Source: Nitrososphaera sp. (lineage in GTDB: Archaea; Thermoproteota; Nitrososphaeria; Nitrososphaerales; Nitrososphaeraceae). From it: a stretch of 16,045 bases of DNA. The notes beneath the pieces are model-generated. The model worked only from the letters and a program-made list of their open reading frames with translations, was not told the DNA's origin and did not search any database. Positions 6,523 to 13,193 of this stretch are shown in pieces (the first letter of the stretch is position 1; the number at the start of each line of letters is the position of its first letter). Location: positions 1-16,045 of the forward strand of contig JAJPDY010000005.1 in NCBI GenBank assembly GCA_023252395.1, read 5' to 3'. The position numbers and the translations under genes are program-made.

Positions 6523-7311
6523 CGAGCCTTCAAGCGCTTTTCCGCAGGAGCATTTTGCGCGCTTGTCCGGAGTTGCAGGCACCAAGTCTGCTACCAGCTT
6601 TTTCGTCTTTTCAACATTCTTTGCCAGAGTCTCAATTATCTCTGCCGAGCTGACAGGCTTGTCCGCCCACACATCATAGTCGGTGACCGTGGATATCGAT
6701 AGATAGCAAATCTCGGCTTCCCTTGCAAGCGAAACTTCGGGCACGAGCGTCATGCCAATGATTTCTGCCTTCATGACGTCGCGGAAGAACTTGGATTCTG
6801 CCCTTGTTGAAAACCGCGGGCCTTCAATGCAGACGTAGGTCGCCCTGTCGTGCACCGGAAATTTCAATTTCTTTATCCTGTCGATTGCGATGCTGCGAAG
6901 CTCCGGACAGAACGGGTCGGCTGTAGAAACATGGCATACCTGCCCGCCGTCGTAGAACGTGTACTCGCGCTTTTTCGTAAAGTCGATGAACTGGTCGGGG
7001 ATTGCAATGTCGCCGGGCTTGTAGCTTTCTTGCAGGCTGCCTACCGCGGAAGGCGCTATTATGCGCTTGACTCCAAGCTGCTTTAGCGCCCAGATGTTCG
7101 CCCTGCTGTTTATCTTGTGAGGCGGGATTCTGTGGCCCTTGCCGTGGCGCGGGATGAACGCGACTTTGACGCCGGCATACTCGCCTATCGTGACAGAGTC
7201 AGAAGGCTCGCCATAAGGCGTGTGCACCTTGACCTCGCGCTTTGCGCTAAAAAGCCCCGGGTCGTAGACGCCGGTCCCGCCTATTATGCCAATGTCTGCG
7301 CTATTCGCCAT
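6514..7311 (-). CDS. mtnP: S-methyl-5'-thioadenosine phosphorylase
   Basis: MTA phosphorylase splits methylthioadenosine with phosphate into adenine and 5-methylthioribose 1-phosphate, recycling the by-product of polyamine and other SAM-dependent reactions. The 265-aa length fits. Motifs: phosphate/ribose site GGTGVYDP (11-18), RHGKGH (55-60), and EGPRFSTRAE (163-172). Met187 is in IIGMT, and TDYDVW with D211 and D213 is at 210-215. The two Asp in the purine pocket favour adenine-type 6-amino substrates over inosine/guanosine. The C-terminus carries a CSC motif (C254, C256), reminiscent of the CXC reported in hyperthermophilic archaeal MTA phosphorylases. Its ATG at 7311 lies inside the apt 3' end (11-nt overlap), so its adenine product is handled by the co-transcribed neighbour. 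Confidence 0.95.
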   Translation of the reverse strand: MANSADIGIIGGTGVYDPGLFSAKREVKVHTPYGEPSDSVTIGEYAGVKVAFIPRHGKGHRIPPHKINSRANIWALKQLGVKRIIAPSAVGSLQESYKPGDIAIPDQFIDFTKKREYTFYDGGQVCHVSTADPFCPELRSIAIDRIKKLKFPVHDRATYVCIEGPRFSTRAESKFFRDVMKAEIIGMTLVPEVSLAREAEICYLSISTVTDYDVWADKPVSSAEIIETLAKNVEKTKKLVADLVPATPDKRAKCSCGKALEGSLL

Positions 7312-7849
7312 GATATGTCACCAGCGACTGGACCTTGTAGCCCATCTTGCGCAGCCTGTCGGCGCCATGCAAGTCGGTGAGCTCTATAATGAATGCAAAA
7401 CCTACAACCTTGCCCCCTACTTCTTCAATCAGCTGCGAAGCGGCAACTGCGGTACCCCCAGTGGCAATTAGGTCGTCGGCGATAAGGATATTCTTGCCCT
7501 TGCCAAGGGCGTTATGCTGGAGCTCCATGATGGCACTGCCGTATTCAATGTCGTATGATTTTTTGATAGTCTTGCCCGGCAGTTTGCCAGCCTTGCGGAT
7601 CATTATCACGCCGGTGCCAAGCTTCATTGCAAGTGCGGTCGCCGTAACGAACCCCCTTGCCTCAATGCCTGCAACCGCGTCTATCTTTGCCTTGCCGTAC
7701 AGGCGATGGAATTCGTCGGCGATGTAGTTCAGCGCGTCATTCCTCCGGAAAACCGGGTTGATGTCACGGAACATGATACCGGGCTTTGGAAAATCAGGAT
7801 AGTTGCCTATGATGTCGCGAAGGTCTAGCTGCTTGGCTTTTGCTCCCAC
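7301..7849 (-). CDS. apt: Adenine phosphoribosyltransferase
   Basis: APRT makes AMP from adenine and PRPP. The 182-aa protein shows the N-terminal NYPDFPKPGIMFRDINP (16-32), GIEARGF (61-67), the flexible loop RKAGKLPG (85-92) and the PRPP-binding loop IADDLIATGGTA (123-134), all diagnostic for Apt over other type I phosphoribosyltransferases. It is the upstream gene of an overlapping pair with mtnP: together they turn methylthioadenosine into AMP plus methylthioribose 1-phosphate. The start is GTG at 7849. A weak minus-strand element around 7873-7880 (TTTTTTAC) lies about 27 nt upstream and may be its TATA box; the plus-strand promoter of the zincin gene lies just beyond. Confidence 0.95.
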   Translation of the reverse strand: MGAKAKQLDLRDIIGNYPDFPKPGIMFRDINPVFRRNDALNYIADEFHRLYGKAKIDAVAGIEARGFVTATALAMKLGTGVIMIRKAGKLPGKTIKKSYDIEYGSAIMELQHNALGKGKNILIADDLIATGGTAVAASQLIEEVGGKVVGFAFIIELTDLHGADRLRKMGYKVQSLVTYHGE

Positions 7850-7897
7850 GCCACTAAAGGCGGATTCTGGCTGTAAAAAAGATTACGAAGCTACAAT

Positions 7898-7906
7898 ACT
7901 TTATAC
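7898..7906 (+). promoter_or_regulatory. TATA box for the zincin-like gene
   Basis: ACTTTATAC is centred 25 nt before the ATG at 7927, consistent with a leaderless transcript. Confidence 0.6.
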
Positions 7907-7926
7907 ATTCGTGCCGCGAATAATAG

Positions 7927-8433
7927 ATGGTGCCGACAGAGCAGCAGATCCAGTTCCGCGAGAGGGTGACCCGCCTGAAGGACTTTAGCGAGGCGTTTGA
8001 ATTAGTGAAGACTGTAGTCATGCAAAAGTTCAGGATGCACCGCGCGGGTCTGAGCCTGATACTGCAAATGATGCCAAGCAACCTTGGAGCCTACCACATG
8101 CTCGGCTCAAACGCGATAGTGATGAACAGCTACCTCTTGGCTGCAGTCAAAAAAATTGCCGGCTCGAATGAAGAATACAACTCGTACATGTTCATGGTGC
8201 TCGCGCACGAGTACCTGCACAGCCTAGGAATAGTGGACGAAAACACTGTGCGCCAGATGACTTATGAGCTCTGCAAATGGATGCTAGGCGACGACCATCC
8301 TGCGGCCAGGATGGCAAAGGAAGACCCATCAACACTCTACCCTGAGCTAAAATCATTGATGCAGGCGCACTTTAGCAGGGAGTTTCAGGTTGTCGGAAAT
8401 TTTGACAGGTCCAACCAGACATACATACAGTAA
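7927..8433 (+). CDS. Putative small zinc metalloprotease (HExxH)
   Basis: This 168-aa soluble protein has a canonical zinc-peptidase helix LAHEYLHSLG at residues 92-101 (H94, E95, H98). It is followed by GIVDENTVRQMTYELC, where D104 or E105 (or a later acidic residue or His) could be the third ligand. The region before it (YNSYMFMVLAHEY) is helical and hydrophobic. Apart from HExxH I do not recognise a named peptidase family; similar compact HExxH proteins are, as far as I recall, common in archaea. No signal peptide or membrane segment is visible, so it should be cytoplasmic. The substrate is unknown. The gene stands alone with its own leaderless-type promoter and a T-tract 48 nt after its stop. 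Confidence 0.8.
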   Translation: MVPTEQQIQFRERVTRLKDFSEAFELVKTVVMQKFRMHRAGLSLILQMMPSNLGAYHMLGSNAIVMNSYLLAAVKKIAGSNEEYNSYMFMVLAHEYLHSLGIVDENTVRQMTYELCKWMLGDDHPAARMAKEDPSTLYPELKSLMQAHFSREFQVVGNFDRSNQTYIQ

Positions 8434-8480
8434 TTAGCTCAACCTAAATTTTGCATAAAAATACTGGAAAATGGCATTAC

Positions 8481-8488
8481 TTTTTTAT
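8481..8488 (+). terminator. T-tract, probable terminator of the zincin-like gene
   Basis: A run of six T followed by ATT lies in the 108-nt gap after the stop at 8433. Archaeal RNA polymerase terminates on such T-runs without a hairpin, and none is visible here. Confidence 0.4.
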
Positions 8489-8507
8489 TAAAAGACAGCT
8501 GAGAAAA

Positions 8508-8515
8508 TATAAATA
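8508..8515 (+). promoter_or_regulatory. Strong TATA box for 4-hydroxybutyryl-CoA dehydratase
   Basis: TATAAATA preceded by purines (GAGAAAA) is the best TATA match in the window. It is centred about 30 nt before the ATG at 8542, giving a leader of only a few bases. This fits a highly expressed carbon-fixation gene. Confidence 0.7.
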
Positions 8516-8541
8516 ACATTGAAGGGTTTAGTTATTTCATC

Positions 8542-10068
8542 ATGCCAATAAAGAATGGGGCAGAGTACATCGAAAGCCTCAGGGGTAGGAAACTTAAGAT
8601 TCTGCTTTTTGGAGAACGTGTTAAAGAACCTGTTGATCATCCAATGATCCGGCCGTCGATAAATGCTGTCGCAGAAACCTATGATCTTGCTGTAGAAGAT
8701 CCAGAGCTTGCGACCGCAAAGTCTTCACTGTCCGGCATACCTGTCAACCGCTTTTTGCATATCGCCGAGAGCGCGCAAGACTTGGTCAACCAGAACAAGA
8801 TGCAGAGAAAGCTTGGCCAGCTTACCGGCACATGCTTCCAGCGCTGCGTAGGCATGGATGCGCTCAACTCGTTATATTCAACAACTTTTGAAATTGACGC
8901 CAAGCACGGCAAGCAGTACCACAAGCGCCTCATTGAATTCATAAAGACGATCCAGCGCGAAAATCAGGTGATAGGTGGAGCCATGACAGACGTCAAGGGC
9001 GACCGCAGCCTGTCGCCGTCGCAGCAGGAAGACCCAGACATGTTTGTGCACATTACAAAGCGCGACGCAAAAGGAGTCTACATCACCGGCGCAAAGGCGC
9101 ACCAGACAGGGTGCATCAACTCCCACTGGATAATCGTCATGCCGACAATGAGGCTCAAGGCGGAGGACAAGGATTATGCAATCGTTGGCGCAATCCCTGT
9201 AGACGCTCCGGGCATCACCTACATCTATGGCAGGCAGTCATGTGACACAAGGAGCATGGAAGATGGTGAAATTGACGCCGGTAACGCCATGTATTCCGGG
9301 CAGGAGGCGATGATAATTTTCAAAGACGTGTTCATTCCAAACCACCTGATATTCATGGACGGCGAATACGAATACGCCGCAATGCTAGTCGAGCGCTTCA
9401 CCTGCTATCATAGACGTAGCTACGTCTGCAAGACTGGCCTTGGCGACGTCCTAATAGGCGCGGCGGCTGCAATTGCAGACTATAACGGCGTTGCAAACGC
9501 GTCACACATCAAGGACAAGCTGGTTGAGATGACTTATCTGAACGAATCGATATTTGGCGCAGGCATTGCCTCTTCTTATCAGGCCCACAAGACGGCATCA
9601 GGCAACTGGCAGAATGACGACATGCTGGCAAATGTTTGCAAGCACAGCGTCACAAGGTTCCCGTATGAAATTGGAAGGCTTGCCCAAGACATCGCCGGCG
9701 GCCTTATGGTCACGATGCCTTCCGAGAAGGACTTTCGCAGCTCCGAAGCTGGCCCGCTTTTGGAAAAATACCTGAAGGGAAGAAAGGGTGTCTCGACGGA
9801 AAACAGGGTAAGGATACTCAGGCTTATCGAGAACATGACGCTTGGCAGAAACGCAGTCGGCTACCTGACAGAGTCGATGCACGGCGCAGGGTCGCCTCAG
9901 GCACAGAGGATCCAGATCGCCCGGCAGATGCAGCTTGAATACAAGAAAAAGGTAGCCAAGAGGCTTGCAAAGATCAAAGAAGGCGAGGCATCAGAGTCTG
10001 TGCCAGAGTCGTCAGAGTACTTTGACAAGATATTTGGCGCAAAAGACAAGAAGAAGAAAGCCAAGTAA
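8542..10068 (+). CDS. 4-hydroxybutyryl-CoA dehydratase
   Basis: This enzyme converts 4-hydroxybutyryl-CoA to crotonyl-CoA by a radical mechanism using FAD and a [4Fe-4S] cluster; in ammonia-oxidizing archaea it is a key step of the 3-hydroxypropionate/4-hydroxybutyrate CO2-fixation cycle. The 508-aa length is right. Cluster ligands by comparison with the Clostridium enzyme (C99, C103, H292, C299): C98 and C102 in GTCFQRC, H290 in CYHRRS and C296 in YVCKTG. Other family blocks are GGAMTDVKGDRSLSP (145-159), HITKRDAKGVYITGAK (170-185) and the late NRVRILRLIENMTLGRN. The C-terminus is Lys-rich (DKKKKAK). It appears monocistronic, between a strong TATA box and a hairpin/T-tract terminator. No other gene of the cycle is in the window. 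Confidence 0.97.
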   Translation: MPIKNGAEYIESLRGRKLKILLFGERVKEPVDHPMIRPSINAVAETYDLAVEDPELATAKSSLSGIPVNRFLHIAESAQDLVNQNKMQRKLGQLTGTCFQRCVGMDALNSLYSTTFEIDAKHGKQYHKRLIEFIKTIQRENQVIGGAMTDVKGDRSLSPSQQEDPDMFVHITKRDAKGVYITGAKAHQTGCINSHWIIVMPTMRLKAEDKDYAIVGAIPVDAPGITYIYGRQSCDTRSMEDGEIDAGNAMYSGQEAMIIFKDVFIPNHLIFMDGEYEYAAMLVERFTCYHRRSYVCKTGLGDVLIGAAAAIADYNGVANASHIKDKLVEMTYLNESIFGAGIASSYQAHKTASGNWQNDDMLANVCKHSVTRFPYEIGRLAQDIAGGLMVTMPSEKDFRSSEAGPLLEKYLKGRKGVSTENRVRILRLIENMTLGRNAVGYLTESMHGAGSPQAQRIQIARQMQLEYKKKVAKRLAKIKEGEASESVPESSEYFDKIFGAKDKKKKAK

Positions 10069-10083
10069 TCTTGCCAAGGAATG

Positions 10084-10110
10084 GGCAGAGACGCTCTGCC
10101 TGTCTTTTTT
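10084..10110 (+). terminator. Hairpin plus T-tract after 4-hydroxybutyryl-CoA dehydratase
   Basis: GGCAGAG (10084-10090), a three-base loop ACG and the perfect complement CTCTGCC (10094-10100) are followed by TGTCTTTTTT. It begins 15 nt after the stop codon and resembles a bacterial intrinsic terminator. The T-run alone could suffice in archaea. Confidence 0.7.
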
Positions 10111-10139
10111 CAAATTTCTAAAGCAATAGATTCTCAAAT

Positions 10140-10151
10140 ATCGCTAGCGAT
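10140..10151. repeat. 12-bp perfect palindrome upstream of TFE-beta
   Basis: ATCGCTAGCGAT is fully self-complementary and sits midway in the 189-nt gap between the terminator and the TFE-beta start. It could be an operator for a dimeric regulator. Nothing else is recognised at 10111-10200. Confidence 0.4.
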
Positions 10152-10224
10152 TTATGGCTATTACTTTTCTGTCATCCTTCTAGTCAACTTTCCTTCAAAA
10201 AGGGTTATTTATCGGTTCGACGTC

Positions 10225-10234
10225 TGTATAGTAT
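10225..10234 (+). promoter_or_regulatory. TATA box for the TFE-beta-rlmE operon
   Basis: TGTATAGTAT is centred about 28 nt before the TTG at 10258. A second AT-rich candidate, TTATTTAT at 10205-10212, would start transcription about 20 nt earlier. Confidence 0.5.
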
Positions 10235-10257
10235 TACTGCTTACGGGGTTATGTTGA

Positions 10258-10665
10258 TTGAAATTAAATGAAGCACAGATCGAGGATCTCACCGGGAAAG
10301 TTTTTCGAACTATAATTAGCAACGGCAAGGACGGCATACTGCAATCAGAGCTGTGGAAGGAACTAGACCTGACAAGCCGCGACGGCTCCCGGGTGGCCAT
10401 CCGCCTTGAAAAGCGCTCCCTCATCAGGCGCGAGAAGATTCTTGAGAGCGGCCGGTGGACCTACAAACTCTATGCAGTCAAGCTGCCTGTTGACACCGCA
10501 AGCATCGAACAGGCGCCCTGTCTGACGTGCCCTGTCGAACACATGTGCTCTCTTGACGGTTCTTACAGCCCGACAAGCTGCAATTTGATTGAAGATTGGC
10601 TCATCACCTCTTTTGACAACAACACTGCAAACCAGAAAAACCAAAAGCCTGTTAATAAAAAATGA
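10258..10665 (+). CDS. TFE-beta / RPC34-RPC39-like transcription factor
   Basis: This protein resembles the archaeal beta subunit of transcription factor E, homologous to RNA polymerase III subunit RPC34/RPC39; with TFE-alpha it helps open the promoter and binds the RNA polymerase clamp. The 135-aa product has an N-terminal winged helix (about residues 5-75, with ILQSELWKELDLTSRDGSRV and the wing SGRWTYKLYAV). It ends in the cubane Fe-S region C88-x2-C91-x5-C97-x10-C108, written around CLTCPVEHMC and SPTSC, as in RPC39. The start is TTG at 10258: the preceding in-frame codon is a stop, and a TATA box lies 28 nt upstream. The tail (NNTANQKNQKPVNKK) is disordered-looking. The stop overlaps the rlmE start (ATGA). 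Confidence 0.87.
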   Translation: MKLNEAQIEDLTGKVFRTIISNGKDGILQSELWKELDLTSRDGSRVAIRLEKRSLIRREKILESGRWTYKLYAVKLPVDTASIEQAPCLTCPVEHMCSLDGSYSPTSCNLIEDWLITSFDNNTANQKNQKPVNKK

Positions 10666-11270
10666 GACTTGCTGACGCGCGACGCGACCAGTACCGCAGG
10701 CTGGCAAAGGATCAGGGCTTTCGCGCCAGATCCGCCTACAAGCTGTTGCAGCTGAATAATTCTTATCATATTCTCCGAAAGGGCAGCAAGGTAGTCGACC
10801 TCGGGTGCGCACCCGGCGGCTGGCTTCAGGTGGCAACAAAGGAAGTGGGCGGAGCTGGCAGAGTCGCCGGCATCGACCTCAAAGAAGTAGAGCCGGTAGC
10901 CGGCGCCACCATAATGCAGGGAAGCATTGAAGACCCGGACATTGCAGGCAAGATGGTCGAGGTTCTGGGCGGCAAGGCCGATGTCGTCCTGTCAGACATT
11001 GCGCCAAACGTCAGCGGCGTGTGGGACATCGACCATGCAAGGCAGATCTCGCTTACCGAGAGCGCGCTCGCCCTTGCGCAAAAAGTGCTGAGGGAAGGAG
11101 GTAGCGCGGTGTTCAAGGTGTTTGAGGGCGACATGCTAAACGACTTTAGAGCGGAACTGAAAAAGAGCTTTGGCAAGGTGCTTCTCAGCAAGCCCACAGC
11201 GAGCCGGCAGGCGAGCAGCGAGCTGTACGTGGTTTGCTCTGATTTCAAGCCCCAGCAAATCTCAAGCTGA
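10662..11270 (+). CDS. rlmE: 23S rRNA 2'-O-ribose uridine methyltransferase (RlmE/FtsJ)
   Basis: RlmE/FtsJ methylates the 2'-OH of a uridine in the A-loop of large-subunit rRNA using SAM. The 202-aa length is typical. The SAM site is VVDLGCAPGGWLQVA (44-58), with D72 in GIDLKEVEP at the end of the next strand. The catalytic K-D-K-E set is visible: K27 in SAYKLLQ, D112 in LSDIAPN, K152 in VFKVFEG and E187 in SSELYVV. The N-terminus FRARSAYKL is characteristic. Its ATG overlaps the TFE-beta stop, so it is co-transcribed and probably translationally coupled with a basal transcription factor, linking initiation and rRNA maturation genes in one operon. The gap after it, 11271-11364, has AT-rich promoter sequence. 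Confidence 0.95.
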   Translation: MRLADARRDQYRRLAKDQGFRARSAYKLLQLNNSYHILRKGSKVVDLGCAPGGWLQVATKEVGGAGRVAGIDLKEVEPVAGATIMQGSIEDPDIAGKMVEVLGGKADVVLSDIAPNVSGVWDIDHARQISLTESALALAQKVLREGGSAVFKVFEGDMLNDFRAELKKSFGKVLLSKPTASRQASSELYVVCSDFKPQQISS

Positions 11271-11314
11271 ATCTGCCATTGTTCAATTAAACCAAATAAC
11301 CACTGGTTGAAGTT

Positions 11315-11326
11315 GATTAAATTAAT
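11315..11326 (+). promoter_or_regulatory. TATA-like region for the DUF373 gene
   Basis: GATTAAATTAAT is the best promoter candidate in the 94-nt gap, predicting a leader of about 20 nt before the ATG at 11365. An 11-base inverted repeat, AACCA-C-TGGTT, lies just upstream at 11298-11308. Confidence 0.45.
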
Positions 11327-11364
11327 TAACCTGTAAACAATTCTGTAAAGTACTGACAGCAAAG

Positions 11365-12546
11365 ATGCCGCCGCATTCTGCAGACTATGAAAAGGGCACT
11401 TCGCCAGCCAAAGGCACTAGCCCCACAAAGGAGGCTCCGACTACTCATGGCCGGGTGCTGGTGCTGTGCATAGATAGGGATGACGACATTGGCTCAAAGG
11501 GTGGCATCGAGACGCCTATAGTTGGCCGCGATGCGTGCATCAACGCCGGCACGAGGCTTGCCATCGAGGACCCTGAAGATGCAGACTCTAACGCCATCTT
11601 TGGCGCGGTCAAGACCTATGAGGAGCTTGTGAGCAAGGGCTACACCGCCGAAGTTGCAGTTGTCGCAGGCAAGTTCAACAGAGGCGTCGAGGCGGACGAA
11701 AAGATAAGCCTTGAAGTTAAAAGCATCCTTGAAAAATACCATGCCGACGGCGCGGTCATTGTATCAGACGGCGAGGACGACGAGACTGTCCTGCCAGTCA
11801 TACAATCAAGGGTGCCAGTAATCTCGGTTCAGCGCATAATAATCAGGCACAGCCGGAGCGTCGAGTATTCCTATGCGGTGCTCGGACGCTACCTCAAGAT
11901 GCTTGTTTACGATCCACAGTATTCAAAGTTCTTTCTGGGCGTCCCCGGAGTGCTTCTTGCAGCCGGCGCCCTTGCAGTGATTTTTGATGCGGCAAAATGG
12001 GTGACAGCCATCCTGCTTGCGATACTTGGCGGCGCATTCATTGTCAGGGCATTTGACATCGACAAGGCAGTGAGCTCGCTTGGCAGGCTAACGCCAACTA
12101 GCTTCATCCGGATCTTCTCCGTAATAGCAGGTATCCTCATTATACTTGCTGCAATAGCAAACGGCGTCTCTAGCATACCGCCAGATATGCTCCAGCCGAA
12201 CATGAGCGCATTTGAAGTCATTTCAAACAGGCTGCTTGTTGGGAGCTTTGCCCATGGCTTGATAACGCTCTTGTGGATAGGCATCGCCACGATACTTGGC
12301 GGGTCGGTGCTTACCAATTGGTTCCGGGGAAGCGTCAGGGTGGTGTCTGACATATTGCGCCTTGTAGTGCTTGCACTGCTCTACATCCCAGTGCTCCAGT
12401 TCACGTCTGTCCTCACGGAAGGCACCAATCCGTTCACGCTGATATCGTCGCTTCTGATAGGGCTGGCAGTGTCATTGGTAGCCGCCACATTCCTGTACCA
12501 GTATTTCAGGCACAGAAAGGGCGGAAACGAAGTTCTGAAACACTAA
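11365..12546 (+). CDS. DUF373 family membrane protein
   Basis: This is a 393-aa archaeal DUF373 protein; function is unknown to me. After a disordered, Pro/Thr/Lys-rich N-terminus (1-28) with a near repeat GTSPAK-GTSPTK comes a cytoplasmic-looking domain with the family motifs LCIDRDDDIG (34-43), TPIVGRDA (50-57), EDPEDADSNAIFGA (68-81) and VIVSDGEDDE (131-140). The acid-rich motifs suggest metal or nucleotide binding, but that is inference. The C-terminal half has about six hydrophobic segments (roughly 190-207, 211-228, 249-267, 293-313, 330-350 and 357-380), so the soluble domain is anchored to the membrane, and the tail is basic (FRHRKGG). The start is the ATG at 11365; a later start at the GTG before LVLC would drop only the disordered part. 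Confidence 0.9.
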   Translation: MPPHSADYEKGTSPAKGTSPTKEAPTTHGRVLVLCIDRDDDIGSKGGIETPIVGRDACINAGTRLAIEDPEDADSNAIFGAVKTYEELVSKGYTAEVAVVAGKFNRGVEADEKISLEVKSILEKYHADGAVIVSDGEDDETVLPVIQSRVPVISVQRIIIRHSRSVEYSYAVLGRYLKMLVYDPQYSKFFLGVPGVLLAAGALAVIFDAAKWVTAILLAILGGAFIVRAFDIDKAVSSLGRLTPTSFIRIFSVIAGILIILAAIANGVSSIPPDMLQPNMSAFEVISNRLLVGSFAHGLITLLWIGIATILGGSVLTNWFRGSVRVVSDILRLVVLALLYIPVLQFTSVLTEGTNPFTLISSLLIGLAVSLVAATFLYQYFRHRKGGNEVLKH

Positions 12547-12564
12547 TGTATCGGCCGCCATGAC

Positions 12565-12717
12565 ATGATGGGCATGCCCGAGCACGGCGACTATGATTCG
12601 CAAAAGTGGTACTGCGGCTACTGGATGACCGAGCAAGAATGGCTTGACATCCACGACTACGCACCTCCTGCACTCCAGCAAGAAGAAGAGGACAAGGAAG
12701 AGCAGGAAGAAGAATGA
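12565..12717 (+). CDS. Possible small acidic protein, 50 aa
   Basis: A 50-codon frame starts with two Met codons and ends in TGA at 12715-12717. The first 35 residues are rich in aromatics and Met/His (QKWYCGYWMTEQEWLDIHDY), and the last dozen are almost all acidic or Gln. It lies in the same frame as DUF373, 18 nt after its TAA, and fills the gap before the Nudix gene. The non-repetitive, tryptophan-rich N-terminal half and the codon choice, which resembles the neighbours, argue for coding. No ribosome-binding site or separate promoter is clear. No family is recognised. Confidence 0.5.
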   Translation: MMGMPEHGDYDSQKWYCGYWMTEQEWLDIHDYAPPALQQEEEDKEEQEEE

Positions 12718-12758
12718 CTTTGCAAAAAGCTTACAAACAAGCACATTAATTTCAATAC

Positions 12759-13193
12759 GTGGCAGACGAGCGTTCTTCCGGTGCAGTAGTATTTTACAAG
12801 GAAGGCGCTGCAGAGCCTGAATATTTGCTGTTACACTACACTGCCGGCCACTGGGACTTTCCAAAGGGCAACATTGAAGCCGGCGAGAACGAAAAACAGG
12901 CAGCTACTCGTGAAATACGGGAAGAAACCGGTATCACCGACGTGGAGTTTATCGACGGCTTTCGGATGACTATAACTTACCGCTACCGCCACGGCAGGCG
13001 GCTTGTTGAAAAAGAAGTCGTGCTGTTCCTTGGCCGGACGCATACAAGGCAGGTGACGATCTCACACGAGCACATCGGCTTTGCATGGAAAAACTACGAA
13101 GATGCGATGCAACAGCTGACATATCGAAATGCAAAGAATCTGCTATCTGCTGCCCGGGATTTCATGCAGCAGCGCTCACTTGCCTACCGCTAG
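12759..13193 (+). CDS. Nudix hydrolase, Ap4A-hydrolase-like
   Basis: This 144-aa protein has a perfect Nudix box at residues 37-59: G37-x5-E43-x7-REIREETGI, with the metal-binding glutamates E55 and E56. The early RSSGAVVFYKE and HWDFPKGNIE context is typical of bis(5'-nucleosyl)-tetraphosphatases (Ap4A hydrolases), and the following ITYRYRHGRRLVEKEVVLFL strand also fits that subgroup. It probably clears dinucleoside polyphosphates or a similar nucleoside diphosphate derivative in the cytoplasm; substrate assignment is tentative. The start is GTG at 12759; the 41 nt before it hold no strong TATA box, so it may be read from the upstream gene. The 3' end overlaps convergent pyrF by 18 nt. Confidence 0.88.
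   Translation: MADERSSGAVVFYKEGAAEPEYLLLHYTAGHWDFPKGNIEAGENEKQAATREIREETGITDVEFIDGFRMTITYRYRHGRRLVEKEVVLFLGRTHTRQVTISHEHIGFAWKNYEDAMQQLTYRNAKNLLSAARDFMQQRSLAYR

Noticed and set aside
10363..10839. 158-codon minus-strand frame across TFE-beta and rlmE
   Set aside because: It spans the junction of two recognised plus-strand genes and its product is low in secondary-structure pattern and rich in Arg, Pro and Cys.
11393..11428. Near repeat encoding GTSPAK and GTSPTK at the DUF373 N-terminus
   Set aside because: It is a single degenerate duplication in a disordered tail, ordinary for such linkers, with no sign of a mobile or CRISPR-like repeat.
12546..12563. Five-codon frame ATG-TAT-CGG-CCG-CCA-TGA overlapping the DUF373 stop
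   Set aside because: It is too short to support and lacks promoter or ribosome-binding signals. The in-frame 50-codon ORF at 12565 is the better candidate.
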